A stretch of DNA of 5,358 nucleotides from Clostridia bacterium. GTDB taxonomy: Bacteria; Bacillota; Clostridia; Christensenellales; CAG-1252. Positions within the stretch are counted from its first letter, which is position 1; every line of letters starts with the position of its first letter. Shown one piece after another: positions 5,030-5,358 of the stretch. The translations under genes were made by a program, and so were the position numbers. The DNA lies in the NCBI GenBank assembly GCA_017455385.1, contig JAFTBD010000123.1:1-5358 (forward strand), in the 5' to 3' direction. The notes under the pieces are model-generated. The model saw only the letters and a program-made list of their open reading frames with translations, was not told the origin of the DNA and made no database searches.

Positions 5030-5358
5030 TTACCGCTTCACGATCCTCTCGAGAAGCAAAACGGCGAAATACATCATAGCCGCGAAGACCGTCAATATCA
5101 TCGTCGAACACATCACGAGGCTGAGGTTGAATACTTGCCCGCCGTACACGATGAGATAGCCGAGACCTTCCTTGCTGACGAGGTACTCTCCCATAATGGT
5201 CCCCACCCACGCCATCCCGACATTCACCTTGAGCGCGGCGATGATATTCGAGACGTTCGCCGGCAAGATGAGTTTCCACAGCACTTGCATTTTATTTGCC
5301 GACAACGTGCGCATCAAGAGGATCTTATCGGGATCGACGGAGAGAAATCCGTTCAGGA
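5030..5358 (-). CDS. ABC transporter permease, nitrate/sulfonate/taurine type, 5' end cut off by the window
   Basis: C-terminal 108 residues of an inner-membrane permease subunit that works with an ATPase and a substrate-binding lipoprotein. The open frame continues to the right edge, so the start is outside and the first in-frame TTG/ATG at 5317-5312 is internal. The fragment opens with NGFLSVDPDKIL, followed by the cytoplasmic coupling loop RTLSANKMQVLWKLILP, matching the C-terminal part of the EAA motif. Then come GMAWVGTIMGEYLVSKEGLGYLIVYG, typical of SsuC/TauC/NrtB-like permeases, and a final hydrophobic segment (LSLVMCSTMILTVFAAMMYFAVLLL) before the basic end ERIVKR. The canonical EAA and Gly positions read LLM and Ser, so the motif is degenerate. 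Substrate cannot be told from this part: nitrate, sulfonate, taurine, thiamine precursors and others use the family. It is convergent with the dCMP deaminase gene across an A/T-rich gap that contains the shared terminator. Confidence 0.92.
   Translation of the reverse strand, partial: LNGFLSVDPDKILLMRTLSANKMQVLWKLILPANVSNIIAALKVNVGMAWVGTIMGEYLVSKEGLGYLIVYGGQVFNLSLVMCSTMILTVFAAMMYFAVLLLERIVKR

Noticed and set aside
4125..5279. 384-codon minus-strand open frame
   Set aside because: It runs antisense through the dCMP deaminase and the end of the SPOR-like gene, crosses the terminator, and overlaps the ABC permease in another frame. The product has no family features.

Overview
The window looks like core chromosome of a low-to-mid GC member of the Bacillota, most likely an uncultured Clostridia-type bacterium. 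The best evidence is a large, Alu-domain-containing SRP RNA of the Bacillus/Clostridium type. A clade-2-like isoleucyl-tRNA synthetase and a ComEB-type dCMP deaminase are compatible with this. Genus or species cannot be read from the sequence. No mobile element, CRISPR array, tRNA, rRNA or phage gene is visible.

Left half, minus strand (reading right to left). A strong sigma-A-type promoter (3364-3392, with an A/T-rich upstream stretch to 3423) fires into the SRP RNA gene (3357 to 3091). It is followed after 44 nt by a NYN-domain putative ribonuclease with a C-terminal OST-HTH/LOTUS-like domain (3046 to 2291). After a further 51 nt comes ileS (2239 to 1, running off the left edge). No convincing intrinsic terminator lies between the three genes, only two short hairpins without good U-tracts, so co-transcription is possible. 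No T-box leader precedes ileS.

Right half, plus strand. Divergent from the SRP RNA is a single-pass membrane protein with an extracytoplasmic SPOR-like domain (3513-4388). It is followed by a dCMP deaminase (best start 4464, end 4919), probably with its own promoter, and a strong intrinsic terminator (4939-4972). A convergent minus-strand ABC transporter permease of the nitrate/sulfonate/taurine type (5030-5358) enters from the right edge and is only partly present.

Functionally the window combines protein targeting (SRP RNA), translation (IleS), RNA metabolism (NYN-LOTUS protein), envelope biology (SPOR-like protein), thymidylate precursor supply (dCMP deaminase) and solute uptake (ABC permease). 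The layout is mostly ordinary housekeeping. The points most worth a second look are the SRP RNA with an apparent UGAC apical tetraloop, its tight linkage to a NYN-LOTUS ribonuclease without a terminator, and an intragenic inverted repeat in the SPOR-like gene. I see no clear evidence of a wholly new system.
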